Assembly: GCF_000495835.1 (NCBI RefSeq)
Contig: NZ_AWGC01000019.1
Location: 1 to 64,000 of the forward strand
Direction: 5' to 3'
DNA: 64,000 nt
Source: Asticcacaulis sp. AC402
GTDB taxonomy: Bacteria; Pseudomonadota; Alphaproteobacteria; Caulobacterales; Caulobacteraceae
Shown: one piece after another, positions 1 to 8,976 of the stretch
How the letters are laid out: the number at the start of each line of letters is the position of its first letter
Numbering within the stretch: position 1 is the first letter of the stretch
Program-made: the position numbers and the translations under genes
The notes under the pieces: generated by a model
The model's database searches: none
The model's input: the letters and a program-made list of their open reading frames with translations, nothing else
What the model was told of the DNA's origin: nothing

Positions 1-1
1 C

Positions 2-94
2 TATGCCGGCAAGTCGGGTTTTTGGCTGGTGCTTGTGCCTCAGGCAAAAGACGCGGGCTTGCCTTATGAATTAACCGATCTTAATTGCCGTTAA
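2..94 (+). CDS. 3' end of an unidentified gene (partial)
   Basis: An open frame enters from the left edge and runs 30 codons to a TAA. The visible C-terminus includes GKSGFWLVLVPQAKDAG. The frame has no stop and ordinary codon use, so it may be the tail of a plus-strand gene. The fragment is too short to assign a family, and it could be chance. Confidence 0.4.
   Translation, partial: YAGKSGFWLVLVPQAKDAGLPYELTDLNCR
71..94. promoter_or_regulatory. Three TTAA words phased at 10 bp
   Basis: TTAA occurs at 71-74, 81-84 and 91-94, each separated by exactly six bases, just upstream of the small gene at 130. CtrA boxes of Caulobacterales are TTAA-N7-TTAA, so the spacing here is one base short. A CtrA-like site is only a weak inference. 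Confidence 0.2.
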
Positions 95-129
95 CCAAAT
101 AGCTACCTGATTTACCTAAGATCGCAGTC

Positions 130-429
130 ATGACGACTCCGATTCGCCCTTCCCTTGCCCAGATGCTGAACCCTCAGGCCACCCAAGCCCGTCCGGCGGC
201 GCAACCGGCTGCCCAGACACCTGCGCAAGGCGGCGCCTTCACCACGGCCTTGCAGGCGCAGAAGGCCTTCTTTCAGCAGGTCACCCAAGCAAAGATCACG
301 CCGGCAACCTATACAGCGGCCGAGGTTGCCAGGGCGACGCCGCACATAAACGCGGCTCCCGCGGCAACGGACCAGGACGGCACCCAGCCGCCCAAGCGGC
401 CAGGGTCTTATCTGAACATCGTGATATAG
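130..429 (+). CDS. Small hypothetical protein, Ala/Gln/Pro-rich
   Basis: The product has 99 residues, no signal peptide and no membrane segment. The N-terminal half is rich in Ala, Gln and Pro (low complexity around residues 15-35), followed by a possible short helix and a C-terminal KRPGSYLNIVI. No domain is recognised. The start is the first ATG; only a weak AAGATCG lies upstream. A dispersed palindromic repeat begins about 10 bases after the stop. Cytosolic and probably partly disordered; function unknown. Confidence 0.55.
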   Translation: MTTPIRPSLAQMLNPQATQARPAAQPAAQTPAQGGAFTTALQAQKAFFQQVTQAKITPATYTAAEVARATPHINAAPAATDQDGTQPPKRPGSYLNIVI

Positions 430-438
430 AGCTGAAGG

Positions 439-525
439 CGTTTTGACGGAATCAAAAAACCGCTCTAATTTCTTGTTTTGTCGCGCATCATGATCCGAAA
501 AGTGCGTCACACTTGTCGGGATGCA
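439..525 (+). repeat. Element P copy A (dispersed ~90-bp palindromic repeat)
   Basis: Layout: TTTTGACGGAATCAAAA-type dyad, then CGCTCTAA, a T-rich stretch TTGTTTTGTCGCGCAT, then a hairpin ATCCGAAAAGTG/CACTTGTCGGGAT. The same layout recurs at 31798, 34196, 36312 and 60613, with a fragment at 2889. The embedded GAATC fits the GANTC methylation site of Caulobacterales. It lies between the convergent small gene and the MarR gene. Confidence 0.85.
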
Positions 526-527
526 AT

Positions 528-1172
528 CTAAACCTGCTCCGTCACGGGAGCATGAACCAAGTCTTCGCCGGCGACGGCTTCGGACGCACCATCCGATAGT
601 AGCGGCATTGGCAGCTTTTTGAGCTTCTTGGCGCTGAGCTTGTGCTTTTTCTTTTTCTTTTCGAGCTTTTTTTCAGGCTTGTCCTTGCTGACCGGAGCTT
701 CGCCCGACAACTCGGCCTCGCGCGCCGAGGTGATCTTACGCAGCAGCTTGACGAAACTGTCGCGCTTGGGTGGTGACAGGAGACTGAGGATCTTTTCGTC
801 CGCCAACAGAACACGCGGTTGCATATCGTCCAGCGCCGTTTTGCCGGCCGGAGCCAGTTGCACCAGATTAGCACGGGCATCGGTTGCAGAGCGCTCACGC
901 ACCAGCAGTTCCTTGGTGATCATCCGCGCCACCAGGTCGGCCAGGGTGGAGCGGTCGATGCCGGTGATTTTGACAAGGTCGGTCTGGGACAAGCCCTCGC
1001 TGCCGTCCAGAGCCGTCAGAACGGCATATTGGCGCTGCGTCAGGGCACCTTCACCCGCCGTCTCGTTATATATGTCGAGAGCGATCTGCAAAACCCGGTG
1101 AAGAAGATGTGCGGGTGAGCCTTCGAGCGTCGACTTCGACACCGGCGCTTCGGTATGCTTGGACTTCTTCAT
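528..1172 (-). CDS. MarR-family transcriptional regulator with Lys-rich C-terminal tail
   Basis: The 214-residue product has a MarR winged helix at about residues 20-150: a dimerisation helix, then LTQRQYAVLTALDG, the recognition helix region GIDRSTLADLVARM and the wing ERSATDARANLVQLA. A further tail of about 60 residues is very Lys-rich (KPEKKLEKKKKKHKLSAKK), whereas ordinary MarR proteins end near 150 residues. The start is the ATG at 1172 because GAGG lies 10 bases upstream; the longer frame to 1283 has no site. No divergent target gene is adjacent, so ligand and regulon are unknown. The tail may add nonspecific DNA binding (inference). Confidence 0.85.
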   Translation of the reverse strand: MKKSKHTEAPVSKSTLEGSPAHLLHRVLQIALDIYNETAGEGALTQRQYAVLTALDGSEGLSQTDLVKITGIDRSTLADLVARMITKELLVRERSATDARANLVQLAPAGKTALDDMQPRVLLADEKILSLLSPPKRDSFVKLLRKITSAREAELSGEAPVSKDKPEKKLEKKKKKHKLSAKKLKKLPMPLLSDGASEAVAGEDLVHAPVTEQV

Positions 1173-1260
1173 GCAACATCCTCGTGCTGAATTGTGTCCT
1201 GACGTTTTCTCACAACTATGTGGCAGATTTGAGACAAAGCTCCGTACGCGGAACAGTTTG

Positions 1261-1926
1261 TCAGTTATCCGACGCCTTCTCATCGGGCTGGATCATATTT
1301 TTCATCAGGAAAGGGAAGAGCGCGAGGGAGAAGAGGATCGGCCCCCCGATCAGTGAGAACAGCTTCCACGTCGTCCAGACGCTGTCGGTCTGGGTCCGCC
1401 AAATTGCTTCGTTCACGCCGGCCATGGCCAGATAAAACAGGGCGTAATACAAGGTAAGCTTTGGCCAGGCGTCATCCTTCAGCTTCAATGCCTCACCCAC
1501 CAGAGCCTTCAGAGGTTGCTTTTTTAGCGCCAGACCGCCGAGCAGGACGCTGGCTATCAGAACATTGACGATGGTCATCTTGACCTTGACGAACATCGGG
1601 TCCTTGAACACCACCGTAAGGATAGCGAAGGGAATCCCAATGGCCGCCGCCGACAGCGGGATCCAGGCAAGACGCTTTTCCGCGACAAACCCCACGATCA
1701 GGGCAATAACTGAGCCTATGGCCAATACGGCTGACGCATAGACCAACGGCAGGGGATCCGCCGCCAGCTTCAACATCTTGACGACGAAGAAAGTGCAACC
1801 AAAAGCAATCAAGGGCCCATAGTCGACGCCGATCTTGATCCAGTTCTGTTTCTTCTCAGTGGGCTTCAACGCCAGTTCCGGATCAGCCTTCAGTGCGGTC
1901 TCGAGGGGTTTGGGGTCTTGCGTCAT
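1261..1926 (-). CDS. yciB: YciB/IspZ-family inner-membrane septation protein
   Basis: The 221-residue integral membrane protein has about five or six hydrophobic segments, including GPLIAFGCTFFVVKML, LPLVYASAVLAIGSVIALIV and a C-terminal WTTWKLFSLIGGPILFSLAL. These match the septation protein A family (YciB), which supports envelope integrity and cell division. The start ATG overlaps the ftsY stop as ATGA, so it is translationally coupled to ftsY, an arrangement known in alphaproteobacteria. The N-terminal 25 residues are charged and cytosolic. Confidence 0.9.
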   Translation of the reverse strand: MTQDPKPLETALKADPELALKPTEKKQNWIKIGVDYGPLIAFGCTFFVVKMLKLAADPLPLVYASAVLAIGSVIALIVGFVAEKRLAWIPLSAAAIGIPFAILTVVFKDPMFVKVKMTIVNVLIASVLLGGLALKKQPLKALVGEALKLKDDAWPKLTLYYALFYLAMAGVNEAIWRTQTDSVWTTWKLFSLIGGPILFSLALFPFLMKNMIQPDEKASDN

Positions 1927-2867
1927 GCTTGTGGCTCCAGGCCCACCATCGAGCGGGCAAAATCACGGGCCTTAAAGGCCTGCAAGTCTTCGATATCCTC
2001 TCCCACCCCGATCAGCTTGATCGGCGCGTCGGAGGCCTTGGCGATGGGGATTAGAATGCCGCCGCGCGCCGTGCCATCCAGCTTCGTCATCACCAGACCC
2101 GAGACAAACGCCTGACGGCCAAAAATCTGTTCCTGGCTCAGTGCGTTGCGTCCCACCGTGGCGTCGAGCACCAGCAGGGTCTCATGCGGCGCCTCCGGAT
2201 CGACGCGCTTGATGACACGGACGATCTTCAACAGTTCATCCATCAGCGCCTGCTTGTTCTGCAACCGGCCGGCGGTATCGATCAGGACGACGTCGTAGCC
2301 CTCTTCCTTGGCCTTCACCACCGAGTCATAGGCCAGCCCGGCCGCATCGGCGCCGGTCTTGCGGCCCATAAAGTCAGCCCTGGCACGCTCGGACCACACT
2401 TTGAGCTGCTCCACGGCCGCCGCCCGGAAGGTATCGCCGGCGACGATCAGTACCTTGGCGCCCTTGGCGGTCAGTGAGGCGGCGATCTTGCCGAGCGTCG
2501 TGGTCTTGCCCGATCCGTTCACCCCGACAAACAGCACGATGTACGGCTTGGGGCCGCCCAAGGGTTCGAAAACGCCCTCATGATTGACCAGTTCTTCCGC
2601 CAGGGCACTGGCCAGGGCCTCACGAACTGCCGTCGAATCCTTGCTGGATGAAAACTTGGCCTGGGCCATCTTGGCCGAGATATTGGCGGAAATCTGCGGC
2701 CCCAGATCACTCTCGATCAGCAGATCTTCCAGCGCTTCCAGATCGGCGTCACTCAGCGACTCCTTCTGGGAAAACACCTGGGTGACCTGTTCGGTCAGGT
2801 TCTGCGAGGTCCGCGACAACCCATGGGTCAGGCGTTCGAACCAGCCTTTTTTCTTGTCCTGCGTCAT
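1923..2867 (-). CDS. ftsY: Signal recognition particle receptor FtsY
   Basis: The 314-residue GTPase docks SRP-ribosome complexes at the inner membrane for co-translational insertion. The short N domain occupies about residues 25-90. The G domain shows GVNGSGKTT (115-123), a DTFRAAAVEQL box, DTAGR and TKLDGTARGG. There is no long acidic A domain, as is usual in alphaproteobacteria. The ATG at 2867 is chosen because the protein proper begins MTQDKKKGWFERL; the longer frame to 2927 reads through a repeat fragment. It is followed by yciB with an ATGA overlap. Confidence 0.95.
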   Translation of the reverse strand: MTQDKKKGWFERLTHGLSRTSQNLTEQVTQVFSQKESLSDADLEALEDLLIESDLGPQISANISAKMAQAKFSSSKDSTAVREALASALAEELVNHEGVFEPLGGPKPYIVLFVGVNGSGKTTTLGKIAASLTAKGAKVLIVAGDTFRAAAVEQLKVWSERARADFMGRKTGADAAGLAYDSVVKAKEEGYDVVLIDTAGRLQNKQALMDELLKIVRVIKRVDPEAPHETLLVLDATVGRNALSQEQIFGRQAFVSGLVMTKLDGTARGGILIPIAKASDAPIKLIGVGEDIEDLQAFKARDFARSMVGLEPQA

Positions 2868-2888
2868 GCCGACTGCCGTACCGTGTTT

Positions 2889-2936
2889 TGGACCAAAGCG
2901 CATCCCAAAAAGCGTGACGCACCGCACGGGCGCCCC
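2889..2936 (-). repeat. Element P copy B (fragment)
   Basis: On the minus strand this reads GTGCGTCACGCTTTTTGGGA followed by TGCGCTTT, matching the hairpin end of element P. It lies in the 99-bp gap between mtaB and ftsY, 20 bases before the ftsY start, and explains the spurious upstream extension of the ftsY frame. Confidence 0.6.
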
Positions 2937-2966
2937 CCCGTTCCTGGATAAAGATGCGCGTCTAAA

Positions 2967-4226
2967 TTAAACAAGTGCGCCAATAGCATGTTTGCCGTCA
3001 TGGCCCGTAATGGCTATATCGCTGATCCCGCCGACCATAGCCTCCCCCGCGAAGACCACCTCGGTGAAGTCGGCGGCGCGGGCAAAGCCGGGCTTTTCGA
3101 TGACGCACGACAGGGTTCGGCCGGCCTGACGGGCCAGATGGCTGTGCAGGGCTTCAAGGGCCTTGGCGCGCAAGCGGGCGGCGCGCTCCTTGATCAGCTG
3201 GCGCGACAGTTGCGGCATTTTGGCGGCGGGCGTCTGCGGCCGCGGCGAGTACGGAAAAACGTGGACATAGGACAGGCCGCAGGCATCGACCAGCGATACG
3301 GCATTGTCGAAATGCGCTTCGGTTTCTGTCGGGAAGCCCGCGATCATATCAGCGCCGAAGGCGATGTCCGGGCGAATACTCCGGACCTTTTCGACCAGGG
3401 CAACGGCGTCGCCACGCAAATGGCGACGTTTCATCCGCTTCAGGATCAAATCGTCACCATGCTGAAGGCTGAGGTGAAGATAGGGCGCCAGGCGTTCTTC
3501 CTCAGCAAAAGCGCGCAACAGCGCATCATCGATTTCAGCAGCATCGATCGACGACAGGCGCAGGCGCTTGAGATCGGGAACAAGCTTGAGGATACGGGTG
3601 ACGAGGTGGCCCAGTTGCGGTTGACCCGGGAGGTCGTTGCCCCAGGAGGTCAGGTCGACGCCGGTCAGGACGATTTCATTATAGCCTTCGGCGACCAGGC
3701 GCTGGGTCTGGGCGACGACGTCTCCGGCAGCGGCCGAGCGTGAATTGCCACGCCCGTAGGGGATAATACAGAAGGTGCAACGATGGTCGCAGCCGTTCTG
3801 GACCTCGACAAAGGCGCGGGCGCGGTCCTTCAAACCGTCAATCAGGTGGCCAGCGGTTTCGCGGACGCTGAACACGTCGTTGACGACAACTCTGGCGCTG
3901 TCGGCCGTCAAGCGGTAGGCGCCAGACTTTTGCTTGTCGGCATTGCCGATGACGTAGTCGACTTCCGACATATTGGCGAAGGTGTCAGGATCGGTCTGAG
4001 CGGCGCAGCCCGTAACGATCAGTCGCTTGTCCGGGTTTTCCTTGCGCGCCCGGCGGATAGCCTGGCGCGCCTGGCGAACGGCTTCGCCGGTCACCGCGCA
4101 GGTGTTGAAGATGATAGCGCCGGACAGCCCATCGTCGGCGGCCGTTTTGCGGATGACCTCGCTCTCGTAAGAATTCAGCCGGCAGCCAAAAGTGACTACC
4201 TCAACGGACGCATCCTTGCCGGTCAA
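2967..4226 (-). CDS. mtaB: tRNA t6A37 methylthiotransferase MtaB
   Basis: The 419-residue radical-SAM enzyme converts t6A37 to ms2t6A in tRNAs decoding ANN codons. The N-terminal UPF0004 cluster ligands are Cys15 (TFGCRLNSYE), Cys43 (NTCAVT) and Cys74 (VTGCAAQ). The radical-SAM cluster is CDHRCTFC at 146-153. Length and the NTCAVTGEAVRQARQ motif indicate MtaB rather than MiaB or RimO. Its ATG overlaps the dapF stop by four bases, so the two genes are coupled. Confidence 0.95.
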   Translation of the reverse strand: MTGKDASVEVVTFGCRLNSYESEVIRKTAADDGLSGAIIFNTCAVTGEAVRQARQAIRRARKENPDKRLIVTGCAAQTDPDTFANMSEVDYVIGNADKQKSGAYRLTADSARVVVNDVFSVRETAGHLIDGLKDRARAFVEVQNGCDHRCTFCIIPYGRGNSRSAAAGDVVAQTQRLVAEGYNEIVLTGVDLTSWGNDLPGQPQLGHLVTRILKLVPDLKRLRLSSIDAAEIDDALLRAFAEEERLAPYLHLSLQHGDDLILKRMKRRHLRGDAVALVEKVRSIRPDIAFGADMIAGFPTETEAHFDNAVSLVDACGLSYVHVFPYSPRPQTPAAKMPQLSRQLIKERAARLRAKALEALHSHLARQAGRTLSCVIEKPGFARAADFTEVVFAGEAMVGGISDIAITGHDGKHAIGALV

Positions 4227-5071
4227 AGCGTGCCCTCGAACTCGACTTCGACCGGGCCGGTCATGATGACATGCCCCAGGAGGGGGTTTTCGTTCTCAGC
4301 CCAGACGATGTGCAGCGGGCCCCCGTCCATATGGACGGTGGCGGAGCGGCCGGTCAGGCCGCGGCGGACGGCAGCCACCAGGGTAGCGCAGGCGCCGGTG
4401 CCACAGGCCTGGGTGATGCCGGCGCCGCGTTCCCACACACGCATGCGAATGTTGTCCTTGTCGAGGACCTGGGCGAATTCGACGTTGACGCTTTCCGGAA
4501 AGAGCGGATGGTGTTCGATCAGGCTGCCTGTGGCCTTGACATCGACGGTAGCGATATCGTCGACGAAAAAGACGCAGTGGGGGTTGCCCATGCTGACGGC
4601 GACGGGCGTGTGATAAAGCGGCGCGTCATAGGGTCCGACTTTCAGTTCCAGCCTGGCGGTGTTCATCTCTTCGGAGAGGGGAATGTCGCGCCAGTCGAGG
4701 CCGGGCTTGCCCATGTCGACACTGGCCGTGCCGGTCCTGGCGTCAGCGCGCAGGACGCGGGCTTTGGTGGGGCCGCCCAGGGTGTCGATTTTCAAGGTTT
4801 TATCGCTGGCGTCACGGTTGAGATACCAGGCGACGCAGCGCAAGGCGTTGCCACAGGTTTCGACGCCGCCGCCGTCGGCGTTCCACACACGCATGAAAGC
4901 GTCACCGTCGCGGGAGCCCTCGATGGCGATGAGCTGGTCGAAGCCGATGCCGGAGACGCGGTTGCTCCACGCCCGAATCTGGTCCGGGGCGGGCTGGAAG
5001 GCGGTTTCGCGGGCATCGACGACGAGAAAATCGTTACCGAGGCCGTTCATCTTGAGGAACGGGCGGCTCAT
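4223..5071 (-). CDS. dapF: Diaminopimelate epimerase
   Basis: The 282-residue cytosolic enzyme interconverts LL- and meso-diaminopimelate for lysine and peptidoglycan synthesis. Both catalytic cysteines are visible in the two pseudo-symmetric halves: Cys73 in GGGVETCGNALR and Cys223 in TQACGTGACATL. The start FLKMNGLGNDFLVVD is canonical. It is the first gene of the minus-strand block dapF-mtaB-ftsY-yciB. Confidence 0.97.
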   Translation of the reverse strand: MSRPFLKMNGLGNDFLVVDARETAFQPAPDQIRAWSNRVSGIGFDQLIAIEGSRDGDAFMRVWNADGGGVETCGNALRCVAWYLNRDASDKTLKIDTLGGPTKARVLRADARTGTASVDMGKPGLDWRDIPLSEEMNTARLELKVGPYDAPLYHTPVAVSMGNPHCVFFVDDIATVDVKATGSLIEHHPLFPESVNVEFAQVLDKDNIRMRVWERGAGITQACGTGACATLVAAVRRGLTGRSATVHMDGGPLHIVWAENENPLLGHVIMTGPVEVEFEGTL

Positions 5072-5176
5072 AAGGCGTTATATAGACCAAATCGCTGTTA
5101 AATGTAGGCGTTGACCTGAAAATTGTCTATGGATTTGCAAAAGCCTGATCTGCAGGCAGCTTGCGGGGGCAGCAAC

Positions 5177-6452
5177 ATGAAAGCAAAACTGATTTTAGCC
5201 ATCCTGGCGCTTACCGGCGTGACAACAGCGACCCAGGCGCAAGACAATACGGCACCGTGGATCGACAAGGACGGTTTCTTTGCCCGGCCGGGCGTCGAAC
5301 AGCGGCGCATCGAGGCCGATCTCGCGGTCTGCAAGTTCGAAGCCGGCCGGGTCTATCAGGTTCGAACCGCCCCGACGCCAACGCCCAACGTCTATGTTCA
5401 CACCAGTGACCCGGTGGCCGGTGCAATTGGCGCCGGCATCGGCAAGGGCATCATCGCGGCGCAGGACGCGAGCTATGCCCGGGGCCTTACCGTTACGGAA
5501 CATCGCGATTGCATGACCTCTCTGGGTTATCAGCACTATCGGCTGGACGCCGCAGGACTGGCGAAACTGCACGCCCTGCCAGATGCCGGCTTTGCCGATT
5601 ATGTCTCTGCTGCCACGCCGTTGGCCGGCAAACCGTCAAAGGATACGGGCTTCAGCAACTATTACGATGCGACTTTACAGCCGACCGTTTACCCCATGCC
5701 GGCGGTGACGGCAAAAGCGGTGGCGGATTTCGGGCCACTGCCGCCCCAGCCCATCACCCGACTGGCACCGGGAGAGCAGGCTCGGCCCGCGCCGGGCATG
5801 GCGGTTGTCGTCGTGTCGGCGCGACTGGCCGACAAAGCCCTGATTGGAAACGGCGTTTTCGTCTTCCGGCGGGTGACCACCTCCGGAACCTTCAACTCTC
5901 TGGTCCAGCCGGCGCCCTCCTTTGTAGTGTCAGCCTTTTGCCACCGGCCGCGGTATCAAGGACCCAACCCTGAAGGGCCCGGTTGATACGCCGCGTTACA
6001 GCACCTTTGTCATCCCGGCCGGCCAATACGCCCTCGAAAGCGTAGAAACGGTCAATTTCTGCCTGGGCACCGTGACCTTCGAAGTCCGCGATGGTGACGT
6101 CGCCTATCTTGGGGATCTGTCATTCAAGCCGGCGGGCCTGCCGATGGCGCCCTTGTTCAACCCCTTTGCCAACATCAAAAAGGAAGTTGAAAAAGGGGTA
6201 AAGAATCAGAGCATGGCGATCGGCAGCAATCTCGACAAGGCCCGCGCGGCGCTTCAGGCCGGCGATGACCGTAAGGCGGCACTGAACCCGGTGCTTTACC
6301 TGAACGACTATCGGATTCCCTGCACGGGCCGCTTTATTGGACGGCTGAACCATCCCGACTGGGCCGCCTTTGCGCCCGCCGGACAGTTGGAAGCCTACAA
6401 TGATGCGTTGGCGGCGGAGATCGCGAAAGCGCGGGCATCCAGCCAGAACTGA
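5177..6452 (+). pseudogene. Secreted hypothetical protein, frame broken by one extra T
   Basis: The first frame starts at ATG 5177 (GGGGG about 10 bases upstream) with a clear signal peptide MKAKLILAILALTGVTTATQ. It runs to about residue 254, then reads SAF|CHRP and stops after the 4-T run at 5936-5939. Removing one T joins it in frame to ATGRGIKDPTLKGPVDTPRY and on to the stop at 6452, giving one protein of 424 residues. A Gly-rich AGAIGAGIGKGI stretch resembles a glycine zipper, but no family is recognised. It is either a recent pseudogene or a homopolymer sequencing error; the downstream half keeps coding character. Confidence 0.75.
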
Positions 6453-6643
6453 ACGGGGTTTGGGGTTTGGGGCCCCAAGTCTTCCCTCTTTCCTTTCCTG
6501 ATCTTCGCCCCAAGAGAGGCGAGGTCGGGAAAGGAAGAAGAAAAGAGGTTGGGTAGCGGAACCCTGCCCGTCGCGGAAATCGACCCACAGGGTCAATCTC
6601 ATCCGCTTTGCCCGAAGAGGGTAAAGCGGCGCTCCTCACCCCA

Positions 6644-8758
6644 TTATTTTACAGGAAACCCTCTCTTACGCATCAGCGCATCCCGATTCGGATCGCGTCC
6701 GCGGAACGCGCGATATCCGTCCGCCGGATCGACCGTATTCCCAACGCTCAGCACATGCGCCTGCAACCGATCTGCCACCGCCTTATCGTAGAACCCGCCG
6801 GCCTCGGTGAACGCTTCAGCGCAATCAGCCGTCAAGGTGTCCGACCACAGATAGCTATAATAGCCCGCCGAATAGCCGTCCGATGAGAAGACATGCCCGA
6901 ACTGCGGCGTGCGGTGGCGCATGACAATCTCCTTCGGCATGCCCAGCTTCGTCAGTTCTTCACGCTCGAAAGCATCCGCATCGATATCCGCCCCACCGGC
7001 CAGGTGCAGCTTCATATCAATAAGCGCCGACGCCAGATATTCGACTGTCGAGAAACCCTGATTGAACGTGTCGGCCTTTTCGATCTTGGCCAGCAGAGAC
7101 GCCGGCATCGGCTCACCCGTCTCATAATGCAGCGCGAACCGGCTCAGCACCTCCTTGGTCGACAACCAATGTTCGTTGAGCTGCGACGGAAACTCGACAT
7201 AGTCGCGCGCCACATTGGTCCCCGCCAACGATGGATAGGTCACGTTCGACGACAGGCCATGAATGGCATGGCCGAATTCATGGAACAGAGTCGATGCGTC
7301 ATCCCAGGAAATCAGAATCGGCTCACCCGGCGCCGCCTTGATGAAGTTGGAATTGTTCGACACCAGCGTCAGGATCTCTTTCCCGTCCATCCGCTGCTGC
7401 GAGCGATAGGCGTTCATCCACGCGCCCGACCGCTTGCCCTTGCGCGCATAGGGGTCGAAATAGAACAACCCGACCGGGGCACCGGCCTTGCTGACCTTCC
7501 ATACCTTCACATCTTCGTGGAACACCGGCACATCGCTTACCGGCAGAAACTCGAAACCGTAGATCTGACCGGCAGCCCAGATCATGCCGTCGCGCAGTTT
7601 TTCCATTTGCAGGTACGGCTTGACCTCATTTTCATCGAGATCATAGCGCTCTTTACGCACCTTCTCGGCATAGAAGCGGTAGTCCCACGGCTCGATGGTT
7701 ATCCCGGCCCCTTCCTTATCGGCCACCGCCTGCATATCGGCGACCTCTTCCCTGACGCGGGCCACGGCCGGCCCCCACACCGCCTCCATCAGCGCCATGG
7801 CATTGGCCGGCGTCTTGGCCATGGCGTTTTCCAGCCGCCAATGGGCGTGTGTCTCATAGCCGCGCAATTGCGCCCGCTCGAAACGCAGCTTCAGGATCTT
7901 GGAGATAATGGCGTTGTTGTCCCACTGATCGCCATTGTCGCCGCGATTGACATAGGCCCGCCATACCTTTTCGCGCACTGCCCGGTTAGTGCAGAAGGTC
8001 GTCACCGGCTCCATCGCCGAGCGCGTATTGGCGATGCCGTAACCGCCCCCAGGCAGCTTCATCGACGCCTTCAAACCGTCCGGCAGGCCCGCCAGTTCGG
8101 CCTCGGACACCACCAGGACCTGCTCCTCATCATGCAGCAGATTGTCCGAGAAGGTCTTGAACAGCAGCGACAGTTCCTTGTTGATCGCTGCCACCCGCGT
8201 CTTGGCCTTGGGCGACAGAGCTGCACCGGCCCGGACGAAGTTCGTGTAATACTGCCACAACAGACGATCCTGCTCCGGTGTCAGATTGAACTTCGCCTTG
8301 TTGTCCCACACCGACTTGATGCGTTCGAACAGCTTGGGGTCCTGGATGATCTCGTCGGAAAACGCCGCCAGCTTGGGCTGGATGGTCTTGCCCATGGCCT
8401 GCAATTCCGGCGTCGCCAGATTGCCGTTCCAGATGCCGTAGATTGTTCCGACCCTGCCCAGCGCCTTGCCCGACCGCTCATAGGGCAGGATGGTATTGTC
8501 GAAGGTCGCCGGTTCCGGATTCTTGACGATCACGGCAATTTCCCGGCGCTGCGATGCCATGGCAGCGTTATAGGCGGCTTCGAACTGGTTGATATCGACA
8601 TTGTCGAATGGCGGGACCCCGCCATAAGGACCGGTCCACTCGCCGGTCAGACTAAGGGCCGTGCCATCTTGCGCCCATACTGGCGCGGCGGCCGAAGACA
8701 GTACCGTCGCGGCCATCAGACCCAGTGTGGTTCGACGATCGATGTTAGGTTCGGACAT
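6644..8758 (-). CDS. M3-family zinc metallopeptidase (peptidyl-dipeptidase Dcp-like), exported
   Basis: The 704-residue oligopeptidase has the M3 zinc site HEFGHAIHG in the C-terminal third, with the downstream Glu ligand region YVEFPSQLNEHWL. Length and the FYYDPYARKGKRSGAWM-like segment (here FYFDPYARKGKRSGAWM) fit peptidyl-dipeptidase Dcp, which removes C-terminal dipeptides. The N-terminus DRRTTLGLMAATVLSSAAAP looks like a Tat signal with a VWAQ cleavage region, so it is probably periplasmic. The ATG at 8758 is preferred over upstream codons because GGAG lies 9 bases before it. Confidence 0.93.
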   Translation of the reverse strand: MSEPNIDRRTTLGLMAATVLSSAAAPVWAQDGTALSLTGEWTGPYGGVPPFDNVDINQFEAAYNAAMASQRREIAVIVKNPEPATFDNTILPYERSGKALGRVGTIYGIWNGNLATPELQAMGKTIQPKLAAFSDEIIQDPKLFERIKSVWDNKAKFNLTPEQDRLLWQYYTNFVRAGAALSPKAKTRVAAINKELSLLFKTFSDNLLHDEEQVLVVSEAELAGLPDGLKASMKLPGGGYGIANTRSAMEPVTTFCTNRAVREKVWRAYVNRGDNGDQWDNNAIISKILKLRFERAQLRGYETHAHWRLENAMAKTPANAMALMEAVWGPAVARVREEVADMQAVADKEGAGITIEPWDYRFYAEKVRKERYDLDENEVKPYLQMEKLRDGMIWAAGQIYGFEFLPVSDVPVFHEDVKVWKVSKAGAPVGLFYFDPYARKGKRSGAWMNAYRSQQRMDGKEILTLVSNNSNFIKAAPGEPILISWDDASTLFHEFGHAIHGLSSNVTYPSLAGTNVARDYVEFPSQLNEHWLSTKEVLSRFALHYETGEPMPASLLAKIEKADTFNQGFSTVEYLASALIDMKLHLAGGADIDADAFEREELTKLGMPKEIVMRHRTPQFGHVFSSDGYSAGYYSYLWSDTLTADCAEAFTEAGGFYDKAVADRLQAHVLSVGNTVDPADGYRAFRGRDPNRDALMRKRGFPVK

Positions 8759-8873
8759 GAAAAACTCCGTGAAAACCGACTGCAAAACCCCGTTTACGGC
8801 CGGTTGCAAAAGGCGTATGCGATGACCCTATAAGTGGCCATCGTTATGGCCAAATTAAGTTTTTGTAACGTCT

Positions 8874-8962
8874 TAGGGCTTAAGCGCCGCGAGGCTCCTC
8901 GCACAAGCTCGGGCGCCCAAAGAACGTTATATGGCGCGCTTGCCAACCGGCAAGCGATTGGA
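8874..8962 (+). repeat. Degenerate copy of the element V core plus a short hairpin
   Basis: AAGCGCCGCGAGGCTCCTCG followed by CACAAGCTCGGGCGCCC matches the core of the element seen at 23805, 30778 and 50358. It is followed by the hairpin CGCTTGCC-aac-CGGCAAGCG. It lies in the gap between the divergent peptidase and murI genes. Confidence 0.6.
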
Positions 8963-8976
8963 AGGGAAAGAGTTTC

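Noticed and set aside
112-510. 132-residue minus-strand frame
   Set aside because: It starts in the element P copy and runs antisense to the small gene at 130; its N-terminus is repeat-derived.
1173-1283. Extended N-terminus of the MarR gene
   Set aside because: No ribosome site before the upstream start; GAGG supports the ATG at 1172.
2868-2927. Extended N-terminus of FtsY
   Set aside because: It is encoded by a repeat fragment and FtsY proper starts at 2867.
6893-8833. 646-residue plus-strand frame
   Set aside because: It is antisense to the M3 peptidase gene with its HEFGH site; its composition (Arg/His-rich) is typical of a shadow frame.
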